DNA of 30,553 bases from a virus, in IMG/VR virus record IMGVR_UViG_3300017987_000261, positions 1 through 30,553 of that record; one strand, 5' to 3'. Below the pieces are notes generated by a model. It was not told the origin of the DNA. It was given only the letters and a program-made list of their open reading frames with translations, and did no database searches. This document shows, one piece after another, positions 13,410-22,613 of the stretch (position 1 is its first letter; each line of letters opens with the position of its first letter). Position numbers and translations under genes: made by a program.

Positions 13410-14329
13410 CTTTGCCCCAATTCAAAACCACTAAACCAGGTGTGTATCCCTGCTGCGGTCCCGAGCAGAGTTAGATTCCCACCATTCCCGTGGTAAAAAT
13501 AAACTTTGACCTTGTCGCCGCGGTTGAAATAGCCAATATAGCCACAAAGCATGTGGACCTGATAATCATCCGAGGGGGCGTGCGGTTTTGTGCCGTACGC
13601 CAGCACATCGGAAGATGTCCAATCGTCATCACTCCAATACATGATCAGATCCGCGTAGTTATCTGTGTCCAAGTCCGAGTTGTTTACCGCTCCAGATTGA
13701 AGCACCCAAACCCCGCTCGCAGGACAAGTCCAATCGTAATCAGCCGCGTTGTCATACATGCCAACGTAGTCAAACTCCTCCGCGTCGAATTCAACCACTG
13801 AACCGCTCGCGTATGCTGTATTACCGTCTTGAAATGCGCGAAAGCTTCGCGTGATCGGGATCACCCCAGCATAGTCAAGATAGGCAAAATACTCGTCACC
13901 GGCCCCGGCATTTGTTCTTGTAAATGATGGGGCAGCAAACGCGCAGTCAGTCGGACACGTGACAATCATCATCTCCGTTTGCCATGTATCAACAGTATCT
14001 ACAGGGGAAAAATAAACCGTTGTTGACGAATCAAAATTTTTATCCTCGTCATACCAAAGGATATCCGCAGACACTTTTTGATTGGCTCCATTTTCATGAG
14101 CCATGAAGCGGTAAAAAGCCAACATTGGCTGGCCTGGTGCGGCTGGAATAAGCTGGTAGTCCAATCGAACAGGGGAAACAGCAGTCTCCAAGAATTTCAT
14201 ACAAAACCCGCCCGTAGTCCCTGTTTGGGACGTGTCCTGATCTACATCATCGCCCCATGTGCCGCTGATAATGGCCCAACCATTAGGTGGATTACTTGTA
14301 CCCATTTCGAATTCTATCCCTCCGACCAA
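13406..14329 (-). CDS. Tail fiber with jelly-roll N-terminus and C1q-like C-terminal domain
   Basis: This protein is up to 307 aa. The N-terminal part (IEFEMGTSNPPNGWAIISG, later LDYQLIPAAPGQP) looks like a carbohydrate-binding jelly roll. Residues about 165-307 resemble a C1q/TNF-like domain: FDYVGMYDNAADYDWTCPAS, SGVWVLQSG, NRGDKVKVYFYHGNG, ending in TWFSGFEL. Such domains trimerise at fiber tips and bind receptors. The frame opens with TTG 14329; ATG 14305 lies 8 residues inside with GGAGGG 12 nt upstream. I keep the longer form because the FEMG strand belongs to the domain, but the start is unsure. It overlaps the hub gene by 16 bp. Confidence 0.7.
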   Translation of the reverse strand: MVGGIEFEMGTSNPPNGWAIISGTWGDDVDQDTSQTGTTGGFCMKFLETAVSPVRLDYQLIPAAPGQPMLAFYRFMAHENGANQKVSADILWYDEDKNFDSSTTVYFSPVDTVDTWQTEMMIVTCPTDCAFAAPSFTRTNAGAGDEYFAYLDYAGVIPITRSFRAFQDGNTAYASGSVVEFDAEEFDYVGMYDNAADYDWTCPASGVWVLQSGAVNNSDLDTDNYADLIMYWSDDDWTSSDVLAYGTKPHAPSDDYQVHMLCGYIGYFNRGDKVKVYFYHGNGGNLTLLGTAAGIHTWFSGFELGQR

Positions 14330-16719
14330 TCGTCAAGGAAAAAATTGTGAAAACCCTGGGTCTGATTTACCCGCTGATTCACCCCAACAATACTGTCGGC
14401 TAACTGCCCGCTCGCGCTAATTCCTCCAGTCGCAACCTTTCCGGCAATGACCGAATCAGCTCCAAGCTTCCCGGAAGTGACAGCAAGGGCTCCGATCTTA
14501 CCTTCGGTGACCGCTAAAGGCCCAATCTTCGCCTCGACAACCGCGGCATTTTCAATCGATGTGTCTGTGATTTCATTTGCCGCGCTCACATCCTGGACTC
14601 GATACCATGTTGATCCGTCCTGGATATCGTCAAGGGTCCGGTTTTCAATCGATGTCAATTCACCCACAGGGGCAGTGTTTGGAGTAACAGACCCGATGCT
14701 TGTAATGTCCGCGGCATCGGTGACAACCTTGTCTAAATACAATTCATGGCCCAAACTCGTTGGGGCAGGATCGTTATTCGGAACCTCTCTGGGAATGATT
14801 CCACCGTCAAGCAAATCAAAATAAATATAAATGTCCCTATTGGCTCCAAGAGGTTTCGTCCAGTCCTCTTGAAGCATCGCCCGCGCCATGTGCCCAGCCG
14901 CTTCGCCTTTCTCAACAGTGACATCAAGTCCGCCTGCGTCGACCACCTCTAGCCCCCAAATAATATGGGGTTGCATTAAATCATTGTTGGTCAATGCATC
15001 CGCTTGCATCGACTTGGATCCCACACGACTATTCCCCGGGAAGGTTGTTCCGATCGAGATTGCTACTTCCCCAGCTGCAGCAAGTTTCCATTTGATGCGT
15101 GGGGGGCTGGCCATGTAATCCGCCTCTTTGCCAACAATCTCCCACTTGTCTGAGTCTGTGATCCCATCCTTTCCATAGGCCATATATTTCGGATAGGTGA
15201 GAGTGATTAGGTCACCGATTTGGTATTTGATTTTTGTGAAGAGTGTTTCCAATTCAACAATCGGGCAACCATCTGCAAACCGTGCCAGAAGCTCATTGAA
15301 GAGAATCACAAAGATTGTCACATCATAGACCTTTGTGAGCATTGCCTTATCAGCCGCGGCATCAGACGCGCCTTTGTGTGAGCTTGCACTCGTGTTGACT
15401 TGCCCCCTTGAGACATTAGAGATCGTTGCGTAGGAATCAAAGGCCTCTACCGTGACGGTTCCATCATCGGGATCTGTGGTCGGATAGTTTTTCTCTGAGC
15501 TTGAAGCAATTGAAACAGTTGTTGCCGATATGATTTCGATATTGTTGATTCCGGCAATGAATGAAGAATCCAGCATAAGATACAAAGGGCGATCAGCGCT
15601 CACCGTTGTGTTTGCCGGACTCCCATCCTTGAACCCACAAAAGGCGTGTGGGCTTCCCCCCATGATGTCAAAGCTGTTGACTGCATCATTGATGTTGCCT
15701 TGTAGGTATGCGTGATGATCGTGCCAGTTACTCACTAAATCCGGAGCAGTCAAAATCCTTTCGGTTTGTCCAGGATATTTGTAATTGCCTTGGCTTGTCG
15801 TATCGTCGGCAACGTATGTGTGCTCATGTCTTTTGTTTTGCACATTGCGCGCAAAATAGGCAGTCATCCGATTGATGACGTTTTCATCCAAGGCCGGTTG
15901 TTTGAAGCTACCGGGCAGGATGTCATTGACTCCCCAATCATCGACAGCCGATGCGCTTGCGTCGAAACGCTTGAAGCTCATCGCTCCGTCTTCATCAACT
16001 GCAAGCTGACCATTCATCAAACGGACAAGGCCCGCGGCAACGTCAAAGGCTGGGGTTGGGTCGGAGACTGCTAGCCCATACATCAACGAGCCAACACCAC
16101 GAGAAACTATGAAATGAGAGATATCACCCGTGTAGGCCGCATCAACCGGATCGAAGGAAGTAGTGTCAATTTGTGCTGCAGCAAGATCACACTTATCTAA
16201 CACGCCATCCGTACCGTTGTATAACGCCTCCAGTGGGTGAACGTTGGCCCAGTAGCCAAGGATCTTTGTGTTTTGCAAAACAGTGAATGGGTCCAAAACT
16301 GAGAAGCGGACTACTTCCCCATCCATGGGGAAAATCTCTTCAATCGGTCCGACAAAGTAGGAGAGAAAATCCGCCTCATTCAATGAGCGCGCCCCAACCT
16401 TGACTGTGCATTTCTGACCCTTCAAACGATTGTTGACCAGAATCGGGCGGATGAATCCATCAACAAAGTCGATGAATAGCTCACCCATCTGTGTCTCACG
16501 GGTGAGGGGATCAAGCTCAACACCTACCGGCGAGATTGCCTTGATTGCTGCGGGGATATCTGCCCGATCGTAAAGATCGGAATTGGGATCCATTGATCCA
16601 GGACCAACTGCTTTCCATTGGCTGGAGCCATCATTGTGATCGATCACAACGTAAAACCGGACCTCACACTCTGATCCGGTCATTGCTTCCAAAAAGGCTG
16701 TTGATGGTGAGAGTGCCAT
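14314..16719 (-). CDS. Tail tip / hub protein with fiber-like C-terminus
   Basis: At 801 aa this is the largest protein in the window. The N-terminal half (after MALSPSTAFLEAMTGSECE) contains beta-rich hub-like domains (LDPLTRETQMGELFIDFVDG, VRFSVLDPFTVLQNT). YQIGDLITLTYPKYM and KWEIVGKEADYMASPPRIKW match the end of tail-hub modules. The last 120 residues are repeats of AVVEAKIGPLAVTEGKIGAL type, a triple-stranded stalk common in central fibers. It should cap the tail tube at the tip and may carry the adsorption fiber. It lies directly after the distal tail gene, the usual siphovirus order, with TAATG-type tight spacing. Confidence 0.75.
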   Translation of the reverse strand: MALSPSTAFLEAMTGSECEVRFYVVIDHNDGSSQWKAVGPGSMDPNSDLYDRADIPAAIKAISPVGVELDPLTRETQMGELFIDFVDGFIRPILVNNRLKGQKCTVKVGARSLNEADFLSYFVGPIEEIFPMDGEVVRFSVLDPFTVLQNTKILGYWANVHPLEALYNGTDGVLDKCDLAAAQIDTTSFDPVDAAYTGDISHFIVSRGVGSLMYGLAVSDPTPAFDVAAGLVRLMNGQLAVDEDGAMSFKRFDASASAVDDWGVNDILPGSFKQPALDENVINRMTAYFARNVQNKRHEHTYVADDTTSQGNYKYPGQTERILTAPDLVSNWHDHHAYLQGNINDAVNSFDIMGGSPHAFCGFKDGSPANTTVSADRPLYLMLDSSFIAGINNIEIISATTVSIASSSEKNYPTTDPDDGTVTVEAFDSYATISNVSRGQVNTSASSHKGASDAAADKAMLTKVYDVTIFVILFNELLARFADGCPIVELETLFTKIKYQIGDLITLTYPKYMAYGKDGITDSDKWEIVGKEADYMASPPRIKWKLAAAGEVAISIGTTFPGNSRVGSKSMQADALTNNDLMQPHIIWGLEVVDAGGLDVTVEKGEAAGHMARAMLQEDWTKPLGANRDIYIYFDLLDGGIIPREVPNNDPAPTSLGHELYLDKVVTDAADITSIGSVTPNTAPVGELTSIENRTLDDIQDGSTWYRVQDVSAANEITDTSIENAAVVEAKIGPLAVTEGKIGALAVTSGKLGADSVIAGKVATGGISASGQLADSIVGVNQRVNQTQGFHNFFLDDWSEG

Positions 16720-17624
16720 TATTCGTTACTCAAAAAAAAGTTTTCCGGACCTTGCTCGAGAGCAGCTAGGTCCACTTCATACCGATTAGGTTGAGTCATT
16801 GGCATAATCAAAGAGTCTTCCTCCAACATCATCAAACGCCATGCATTGGGGGAAGTGGTTGGATCATACACCCACACAAAGGAACCGCGGCAATCCTCAA
16901 AAAATCCCTCCATATCGTCAACGTAGTCTGAAGAATCCAAGGGGAATCTACAGGACAAAGGAAAGGCACGCCTTGAGTAAATAATCTTTTGGATTCTGCC
17001 TCCCTCACTTCTGATTGTTTCCGTTGTGTGTTTGAGGTCCTTGTCTCCAAAAGGCATGTCAGGTTTGTATTGCCATTGGCGACGCCTCCCTAGGATGAGC
17101 TCTCCGATCTCAGGAGTGAAGTTTGCAACCCTTTCAAGTTTCAACCAGGCAAACTGGGCTGTAATTCTGTTGTTGCCTGCATTCATCGTATAATCAGCGC
17201 GACGATCATCGGACGCCGAGAAGCTGGCAACTGTGGTCAAGCGACTGCCACCGTCAAACTCATCATCATCGGAAACTTGCAGATCAATCGTAGTCAATGC
17301 GAGGGTTCCAAAGTTGCTCCCAATGATGAAAGCACAATCGAAGGTGATTGCCTCACCAAAATCAAAAGCAAGGTACCAATCATTGTCTGCTGTTGCGTCT
17401 GGTTTGGTAATCAAATCCGGGAAGCCATCATAGGCGCATTTGATGGGGAAATCACTATCCGTGCGGTCAGTCCATAGTGGAAGATCATCCGCCCCGAGTT
17501 GTCCACCGTCTACCCATTTGGCATAAGTTGGGCTCACCGGAATCTTTTGGACAGCAACAAGGGGCTTATCCGCTGCAAAATCGGTTGTCTCCCTAGATGC
17601 AAGCGCTGCAGAGCTCCAAGCCAT
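16719..17624 (-). CDS. Distal tail (Dit-like) protein
   Basis: This 301-aa protein has an N-terminal half with a discoidin-like beta sandwich (YLAFDFGEAITFDCAFIIGS, LTTIDLQVSDDDEF). The C-terminal half is a tube-like domain (RRRQWQYKPDMPFGDKD, RAFPLSCRFPLDSSDYVDDM, SFVWVYDPTTSPNAWRLMML). Position between tape measure and hub is that of the distal tail protein that starts the tip complex. ATG 17624 overlaps the tape-measure stop (TAATG). The family call is structural inference; synteny is strong. Confidence 0.75.
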   Translation of the reverse strand: MAWSSAALASRETTDFAADKPLVAVQKIPVSPTYAKWVDGGQLGADDLPLWTDRTDSDFPIKCAYDGFPDLITKPDATADNDWYLAFDFGEAITFDCAFIIGSNFGTLALTTIDLQVSDDDEFDGGSRLTTVASFSASDDRRADYTMNAGNNRITAQFAWLKLERVANFTPEIGELILGRRRQWQYKPDMPFGDKDLKHTTETIRSEGGRIQKIIYSRRAFPLSCRFPLDSSDYVDDMEGFFEDCRGSFVWVYDPTTSPNAWRLMMLEEDSLIMPMTQPNRYEVDLAALEQGPENFFLSNE

Positions 17625-19450
17625 TAAAAACCTCTCTTCTGTGCACGCTTGAGTATTTTGGAAATCTCTTTCCCTGACCTGGCCATTTCGGCACCAGCTT
17701 GGGGGGCAAGATTTTGCTGTTGCACGTTGATTGTGATTCCTCCCGCTGCACCCCCACCACCACGCACAGCACTAATCAGGTGCCGGATTGTTTTGGTGTC
17801 ATCTCGAGAAAGGAAGCCCTCACCATCTTGGGCCATCACCGGGACAGAATCCTTGAAGGGGATACCGCCTCGGACAATACCGCCTTGCTCGAATGATGGG
17901 AGTTGAGCCAGTAATCCCTTGATCAATCCAAAGAGCATCGAGGAAGCTGTGATTGCAAGGAAGGGCCCGAGGATTGGAATACCAGCTTGGGAGAAAGCAG
18001 CTGCAGCTGCTCCAGATACCGCATAGGCATTGATTGCGGTTTCTGCCGCGTTGATGACCGCCATTGACATTTGTTTCCCAGCATCATCGGCACCCAATGC
18101 AATTGCGGCAAATGCCTGACCCATGCCCGCCGCCATGCTTTGAGCAGTGTTTTGCATGATGGTGTCCAGCTCTTGTTGATTGGCAACTTGCTGGTCCCAT
18201 TGGGCTTGCATGTTTGCGTTCCACTCGGCGATCGAGGCATCTCTTTCAGTAAACCAATTGTGGAAATCGGCGATTGAGGCATTAATCGCGGCTTGTCGTT
18301 TCTTTTCCTGTGCTACTTGCTCCCTCTCTACTTCTGCGATCCATTTCTTTTGCTCTGCCCAGAATTTCCGCTGGGCTTTCTCTTCCTCCCGATCAGCCTT
18401 TGCTTTTGCTCTTTTCCCTTCTGCATTCTTTTTGGCTGCAACGGTGTTTTTGTTGTAAGAATCTGTTGCCTTGTCCGTTGTTTCTACCAATGGAACAAGC
18501 TCAAGAGTGATTTCCTCAACCTCACCTTTCCACTCACGATAGGCTTTTGAGATGGAGGAGATCGGAGCAATCAAAGCAACCATTGCCTTGAGAGCATTTT
18601 CGTTTGACCGGATTTTGTTTGCTACCTCACCAACTGCCTTTATGAAGTTTTCCATCTCTGGCAAAACCTCATCACCCAAGACTCTCTTGAGAGCTCCAAG
18701 GGAGGTTTCGGTAGCGTGCAACTCATTGTTGAAACGATTACCGGCAACCGCTGCTTCCTCAGAGATGATTGCACCGTAATCGGAAGCCTTCTCTCCAACC
18801 GCTGCAAGCTGATCCTCATTCAGGCTCAAGATCTGCAGCATATTGGAGCCAGACCTACCAAAGAGATCTTGTGCCGCAGCTGCCTTCAGAACGTTGTTTT
18901 CAATTCCGGCTACGTGTTGAATTGCCTCATTGAAAAGCTCATCCATGGTTTTGACTTCGCCGTTGCTCTTTCTGAGCTCGAGGCCCCACTTGGCAAATGC
19001 AGCCGTGTCAGTTGCTGCATTCTTTGAGAGAGTCTTGAAGGCATTACCTAGATCGGTGACAGTCGCACCGTTTTGCTCTGCAATAAATCCCCATTTAGAT
19101 ACCTCCTCGGCGGCCATCCCAAAGCGTACCGAGAGATCGAAGATCTCGTCATTGGCATCCGCTGCAGCCTGGCCAATATTCCAAAGAGATTTGACCATTG
19201 CCGCGCCAGCAAGCGCTGCAGCTGCAGGCAACAAGGCCATATTGCTACCGATCATTGCGATGTTTCCGCCAACACCTGGCAACATCGCTCCCATTTGTGA
19301 GGCGTTTTGACTAAAGCCCTTTATTGCTGCAGAACCCTTTTTGAAATCAGCCGAGGTTTTTTTGACTGCCCCGCCCATCTTTTTGGTGGGGCCAGATACC
19401 TTGTCTAGGGCTTGAAACTTGATGTCCACATTGTGGGTCTGCTTTGCCAT
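17624..19450 (-). CDS. Tail tape measure protein
   Basis: This 608-aa protein opens with VDIKFQALDKVSGPTKKMGG, typical of tape measures. Hydrophobic helices lie at about residues 62-90 (MIGSNMALLPAAAALAGAAM). A coiled coil follows (KRAKAKADREEEKAQRKF), then a second hydrophobic block (AAAFSQAGIPILGPFLAITA) and the C-terminal gate-like GGIVRGGIPFKDSVPVMAQ. At about 1.5 angstrom per residue it predicts a tail near 90 nm, i.e. a siphovirus with a short-to-medium tail. The 5' end overlaps the chaperone fusion frame by 104 bp, as expected for the lambda G/T-H arrangement. No lysozyme or peptidase motif is evident. Confidence 0.9.
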   Translation of the reverse strand: MAKQTHNVDIKFQALDKVSGPTKKMGGAVKKTSADFKKGSAAIKGFSQNASQMGAMLPGVGGNIAMIGSNMALLPAAAALAGAAMVKSLWNIGQAAADANDEIFDLSVRFGMAAEEVSKWGFIAEQNGATVTDLGNAFKTLSKNAATDTAAFAKWGLELRKSNGEVKTMDELFNEAIQHVAGIENNVLKAAAAQDLFGRSGSNMLQILSLNEDQLAAVGEKASDYGAIISEEAAVAGNRFNNELHATETSLGALKRVLGDEVLPEMENFIKAVGEVANKIRSNENALKAMVALIAPISSISKAYREWKGEVEEITLELVPLVETTDKATDSYNKNTVAAKKNAEGKRAKAKADREEEKAQRKFWAEQKKWIAEVEREQVAQEKKRQAAINASIADFHNWFTERDASIAEWNANMQAQWDQQVANQQELDTIMQNTAQSMAAGMGQAFAAIALGADDAGKQMSMAVINAAETAINAYAVSGAAAAAFSQAGIPILGPFLAITASSMLFGLIKGLLAQLPSFEQGGIVRGGIPFKDSVPVMAQDGEGFLSRDDTKTIRHLISAVRGGGGAAGGITINVQQQNLAPQAGAEMARSGKEISKILKRAQKRGF

Positions 19451-20200
19451 GACTATTCAAAACCTCCTCCACAATTTCAACCGCGGCAATGAACTCCGGT
19501 GATTGGTCTAGTTTCCCGCCAGCATTCGGCAACACATTGAACCTGCGAAACCAAAACACATCGTTGACAATTGCCGATTCTTTCCTGGCTTCCTTTTGAA
19601 ACCATGAGCGCGGACACCTTTCGAAAACCACTCCATTTGCTACGTGGACAAAGTTGGGGTTTGTACCGTAGCAGTTTCTTTGGACGTCGAGCCCATGCTC
19701 TTTGCATTCTTTGCATTGCCACCCGGCGGAATGGTCTTCGCTTGAGTACCAGGAGACAATGCTACGAATTTTTTTGCAAAATCCTCGGTTGGTTTTGAAC
19801 CCCACATGATCTCGCTGGCAACTTCGGAGACGATTGCTTGATTCCCATGTTGCACGAGGGTTTCACCATCTACGATTTCGACAGAAAGCAATAGCTCTCC
19901 CGTGTCCTTGTCGCGGTAGTCTGCGGAGTAATTTTCAACCTTGTCAACAAACCTCTCAACGGTATAATCCTGCTTTGCCTGGATATCGTCCCCAGAGAAA
20001 TACATTCTCATTTTGCTGGGATCGTCTCCATTGCCGCCATCGACAGCAACGTCCTTTGCGTGACATGCAATGGCCCTATAATCCCTTTCCGTTGGTTGCT
20101 TTATCCAGACCACTACAGGATCCGGATCTTCCCTGTTGCCCCTTGCTTTGGGCACGTACCGGCGGACATCCCCCGGCGCGTGTATTCTCGTTTCCTTCAT
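19347..20200 (-). CDS. Tail assembly chaperone fusion (gpGT-like) by -1 frameshift
   Basis: The G frame (from 20200) contains the heptamer A AAA AAA in zero frame at 19775-19769 (GCA AAA AAA TTC). After a -1 slip the new frame reads on through ATT CGT AGC (IRSIVSWYSSEDHSAGWQ) to a stop at 19347. The fusion is about 284 aa: 144 from G and 140 from the T-like part. That part contains a possible zinc site (WQCKECKEHG, VQRNC, ERCPRSW) and an acidic helix before the tape measure. Size, order and overlap with the tape measure mirror lambda gpGT (279 aa), whose minor product bridges the tape measure and tail tube protein during assembly. No ATG in the second frame has to be used. Confidence 0.8.
19640..20200 (-). 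CDS. Tail assembly chaperone (gpG-like)
   Basis: This 186-aa protein is made when ribosomes do not frameshift. It begins MKETRIHAPGDVRRYVPKAR and has a mixed core (VVVWIKQPTERDYRAIACHA; YTVERFVDKVENYSADYRD) with a flexible Ser/Thr/Gly tail. It is the major chaperone that coats the tape measure before the tube polymerises, and it is expected in excess over the fusion. It lies between the tail tube gene (15 bp away) and the tape measure, the conserved siphovirus position. The 42 residues after the slip site belong only to this short form. Confidence 0.75.
   Translation of the reverse strand: MKETRIHAPGDVRRYVPKARGNREDPDPVVVWIKQPTERDYRAIACHAKDVAVDGGNGDDPSKMRMYFSGDDIQAKQDYTVERFVDKVENYSADYRDKDTGELLLSVEIVDGETLVQHGNQAIVSEVASEIMWGSKPTEDFAKKFVALSPGTQAKTIPPGGNAKNAKSMGSTSKETATVQTPTLST
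19769..19775 (-). promoter_or_regulatory. -1 programmed frameshift slippery site A AAA AAA
   Basis: Seven consecutive A on the coding strand, placed X XXY YYZ relative to the G frame (GC A AAA AAA TTC). Both tRNALys can re-pair fully after a -1 slip. It lies 43 codons before the G stop and opens directly into the T frame. This is one of the strongest bacterial slippery types. Confidence 0.85.
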
Positions 20201-20214
20201 GCTCCGTTTTCCTC

Positions 20215-21408
20215 CTAGTTAAATGTCATCGAAAACTCATCCTCGGCAGCTGAATTCTGACGTGCGACGAAATCCATTGACGCCTCAACCGCTCCGGCCC
20301 CTATTGTGAAAGCCGCAGGCTTGCAAAGCACTTTGTTGAAATCCAAAGTCATACGCTCGCCAGCTGTTGCCGCACCCACACGGATTTGGATATCTCGAGT
20401 AAGCAACTCACCCCATTCTCTGCCCATGGGCGGCATGTTTCCGGTGTCAGAAACGATTGCATAAAACTCGATCGTCCCTTCGATGCGTCGCGGTCCAGTC
20501 CGAATGATTCCCGCCGCTCTGTTTGCGGTCGCCTCTGGCTCTCGAAGACCCCAGCCGGTTGTCATTTTGATAGTTGCCTTTTTGAAGCCCAGAGAAACCC
20601 CATCGATGTCTAAGGCACAAGCAACCGCGGCAATTGCAGACCCACCAACCGTTTGAGAGGGCACCAAAGGCCGGACCCATTCATTGGCACCAATACCGGG
20701 AGCACCGGCAATGCCTGGAGTGATGTCATAGTGTGCGGCTCCTGCAGTCCAATCAACTGCAGTCACAGTGTAGCCAGAGCTTGAGTTGTCATCATCCTCG
20801 AATTGAATCACAGCACCGGGCGAAACCATCCCGCGGTTATCGTCTGCAACCGCGATCTCAGTTACTGTTTGCGCTTCTGCCTCATCATTCTCATGTTCAT
20901 AGCAGTGGCCAAACCTTGCGAAAGATCCAGCAAAGGAAATGGTGGGGAGTGCATTTGCAGGAATCTCAATTGTCATCTCCTCGCAAACACCACCGGAGAA
21001 AATGTGTTGCATACGGTTAGCGATATTCAAACACCCCTGCAACGGAGTTTTGACAGTACTTGAAAGCGTATAGACCGCACTGGTCCCGCCCGTGATTGTC
21101 TCAACACCAAAGGCCGCCTTTAGCAACGCGGGGCCGATGTCTGGGGCTGTTCCCGCTGCAGCTGGTTTGACTAGGAAGGTGCCAGCCCATTTCCCGCCTC
21201 TAACCGTTTGGACCTCTCCCTGATGGGAGGCGGTTCCAACCGCTTCGTTTAGGTCCTCATAGTTGAGCTCACCGTCAATCTTGTAGGTGTCAATGCGTCC
21301 GGACACGGCATCCGTTACAGCATAGGCCAGAATCGAATCAAAGGTTGTTTGCTCCTTGATCCAATGGAGTTGCAGTTGACCGGGGATTGTGTTTGCAGTG
21401 ACGGCCAT
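20215..21408 (-). CDS. Major tail (tube) protein
   Basis: This 397-aa beta-rich protein (start MAVTANTIPGQLQLHWIKEQ) contains a repeat of strand patterns: YKIDGELNYEDLNEAVGTAS, WAGTFLVKPAAAG, CEEMTIEIPANALPTISFAG, RRIEGTIEFYAIVSDTG. That fits tail tube proteins with an extra domain; they usually have 150-250 aa. It lies immediately before the chaperone pair, the invariant position of the tube gene. The final part (KVLCKPAAFTIGAGAVEASM) is the second half of the tube fold. High expression is expected. The extra length may form decorations on the tail surface. Confidence 0.75.
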   Translation of the reverse strand: MAVTANTIPGQLQLHWIKEQTTFDSILAYAVTDAVSGRIDTYKIDGELNYEDLNEAVGTASHQGEVQTVRGGKWAGTFLVKPAAAGTAPDIGPALLKAAFGVETITGGTSAVYTLSSTVKTPLQGCLNIANRMQHIFSGGVCEEMTIEIPANALPTISFAGSFARFGHCYEHENDEAEAQTVTEIAVADDNRGMVSPGAVIQFEDDDNSSSGYTVTAVDWTAGAAHYDITPGIAGAPGIGANEWVRPLVPSQTVGGSAIAAVACALDIDGVSLGFKKATIKMTTGWGLREPEATANRAAGIIRTGPRRIEGTIEFYAIVSDTGNMPPMGREWGELLTRDIQIRVGAATAGERMTLDFNKVLCKPAAFTIGAGAVEASMDFVARQNSAAEDEFSMTFN

Positions 21409-21410
21409 GA

Positions 21411-21623
21411 TTACACCTCGCTATCGTCGATATCGATGGTTGGAGTGTTTTCAGATTCATCGAGTTTCACAGGAGGAGGAGCAAGCTTGCTTCCTTCCTT
21501 CCAACCCTCCAACTTGAGGGCCTCAACATCGATGTCAGAAACTTGGATCATTTCACCTTCAATTGCCTTTTGGCCATTGTAGACAAGGTTGATTGCGCCT
21601 TTTGGCGGAAACATAAAAGCCAT
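21411..21623 (-). CDS. Small hypothetical protein between tail terminator and tube genes
   Basis: This 70-aa protein from ATG 21623 begins MAFMFPPKGAINLVYNGQKA. It has an SH3-like or beta start followed by an acidic Asp/Glu-rich end (TPTIDIDDSEV). AGGTGAGG precedes this ATG. An ATG at 21641 lies inside the upstream gene and would add six residues. Small proteins here are frequent in siphoviruses with large tube proteins. Function is unknown. Confidence 0.6.
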   Translation of the reverse strand: MAFMFPPKGAINLVYNGQKAIEGEMIQVSDIDVEALKLEGWKEGSKLAPPPVKLDESENTPTIDIDDSEV

Positions 21624-21627
21624 TGCC

Positions 21628-22113
21628 TCACCTGTTTTCATGCACAGTTACAGCAACACCCATGGTTACACTATGGCGGGTTGTCGCATCGTTGATCTTG
21701 CTTGCGTCTATTTCGTCACCCGTGTGGATTGCCATCACGACATTACCACCGAGTGTCCTATCCGAATGGAGTGTGTTGATCATCGCGGTCAGAAACTCTC
21801 TCATTCTGAGCTTCCCGGTTTCAACATCTGCATCGCTGGTGTACTCAAAGTGTATGTCACACTCGTATGTGACTATGTCATCTGTGGAGGTAGCCTCCTC
21901 CTCAATTGGAACCCCACTGTCGGCGTATACTAACAACTGATTTGGTTGGGGATCCTTGTCATACTTGGCTGGGATAAAATCGTCCGGGGTTGGGATTGTA
22001 CCGAAGTCCAAACTCTTGGCAGTTTCAACCGCTGTGATGTAGGTTCCAAGGTTGCTCTCGAAGTAATCGAGCAGACTCTTGATCGCAAGATCTAGATATT
22101 GCTCGCCAGCCAT
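21628..22113 (-). CDS. Tail terminator / minor tail protein (gpU-like)
   Basis: This 161-aa alpha/beta protein starts with a helical segment (YLDLAIKSLLDYFESNLG). Strand pairs LLVYADSGVPIEEE and TYECDIHFEYTSDADVETGK, a helix MREFLTAMINTLH, and strands ending VTMGVAVTVHENR follow. This is the fold pattern of tail terminators that end the tube and join it to the head. It lies between the morphogenesis protein and the tube gene, as expected. ATG 22113 overlaps the upstream stop. The assignment is by pattern and synteny. Confidence 0.7.
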   Translation of the reverse strand: MAGEQYLDLAIKSLLDYFESNLGTYITAVETAKSLDFGTIPTPDDFIPAKYDKDPQPNQLLVYADSGVPIEEEATSTDDIVTYECDIHFEYTSDADVETGKLRMREFLTAMINTLHSDRTLGGNVVMAIHTGDEIDASKINDATTRHSVTMGVAVTVHENR

Positions 22114-22613
22114 TACTTGCCCAGCTTTCTGTCAAGGGTCCTTAGTTTTTTGGCGATAAAGTCGTTGGCTTCCTCCAAGAAAGCCCTTTGCATTTTGTCG
22201 GTGACTGCTAGATATGGGCGAGCCTTTCCCAGCTGAAACTGCATCGAGCGTGCATATGGAATCTTTTTGACTCCGTATCTCATGGCCTTTTTCGTCTTGG
22301 AGAAAGTTTTCAGCCCTCTTTTGAGGGCTCCAGTCCTAACCATCAATCGACCCCCACCGGACCGGGCAAGGTTTGGGTCGTTGATCTTCCGTTGCTTGTA
22401 TGCCTCGGTGAGCGGTTGCCACTTAGCCCCAATTGCTCCACCTTGACTTGACCAGATCTTGTTGGCTTCATCCCCAATCTTGGGTGAAAGCCTTTTCCAC
22501 ATTTCGCGGTAGTCAACAAACTCTTTTCCGAGCCCCTCAAAAGAATCCCCAATTTGTTTAAGGCCTGGAGTGATGGTTATCCCTGCCTTGATTGTCCCCT
22601 TGCCGCGAGCCAT
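22113..22613 (-). CDS. Virion morphogenesis / tail completion protein (gp10- or Mu gpG-like)
   Basis: This 166-aa basic protein has KIWSSQGGAIGAKWQPLTEA, then YKQRKINDPNLARSG, then RLMVRTGALKRGLKTF. This is the Trp-Pro-Leu ... Thr-Gly-Leu-like pattern of the virion morphogenesis family (PF05069) and HK97 gp10-like head-tail proteins. It finishes the head-tail joint. It overlaps the connector gene by 1 bp (TAATG type) and the terminator by 1 bp. Confidence 0.75.
   Translation of the reverse strand: MARGKGTIKAGITITPGLKQIGDSFEGLGKEFVDYREMWKRLSPKIGDEANKIWSSQGGAIGAKWQPLTEAYKQRKINDPNLARSGGGRLMVRTGALKRGLKTFSKTKKAMRYGVKKIPYARSMQFQLGKARPYLAVTDKMQRAFLEEANDFIAKKLRTLDRKLGK

Noticed and set aside
19347-19805. 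Independent gene starting at the ATG at 19805
   Set aside because: That start lies inside the G gene; the upstream residues make no sense as a start, while the A7 slip site explains the frame as the T part of a fusion.
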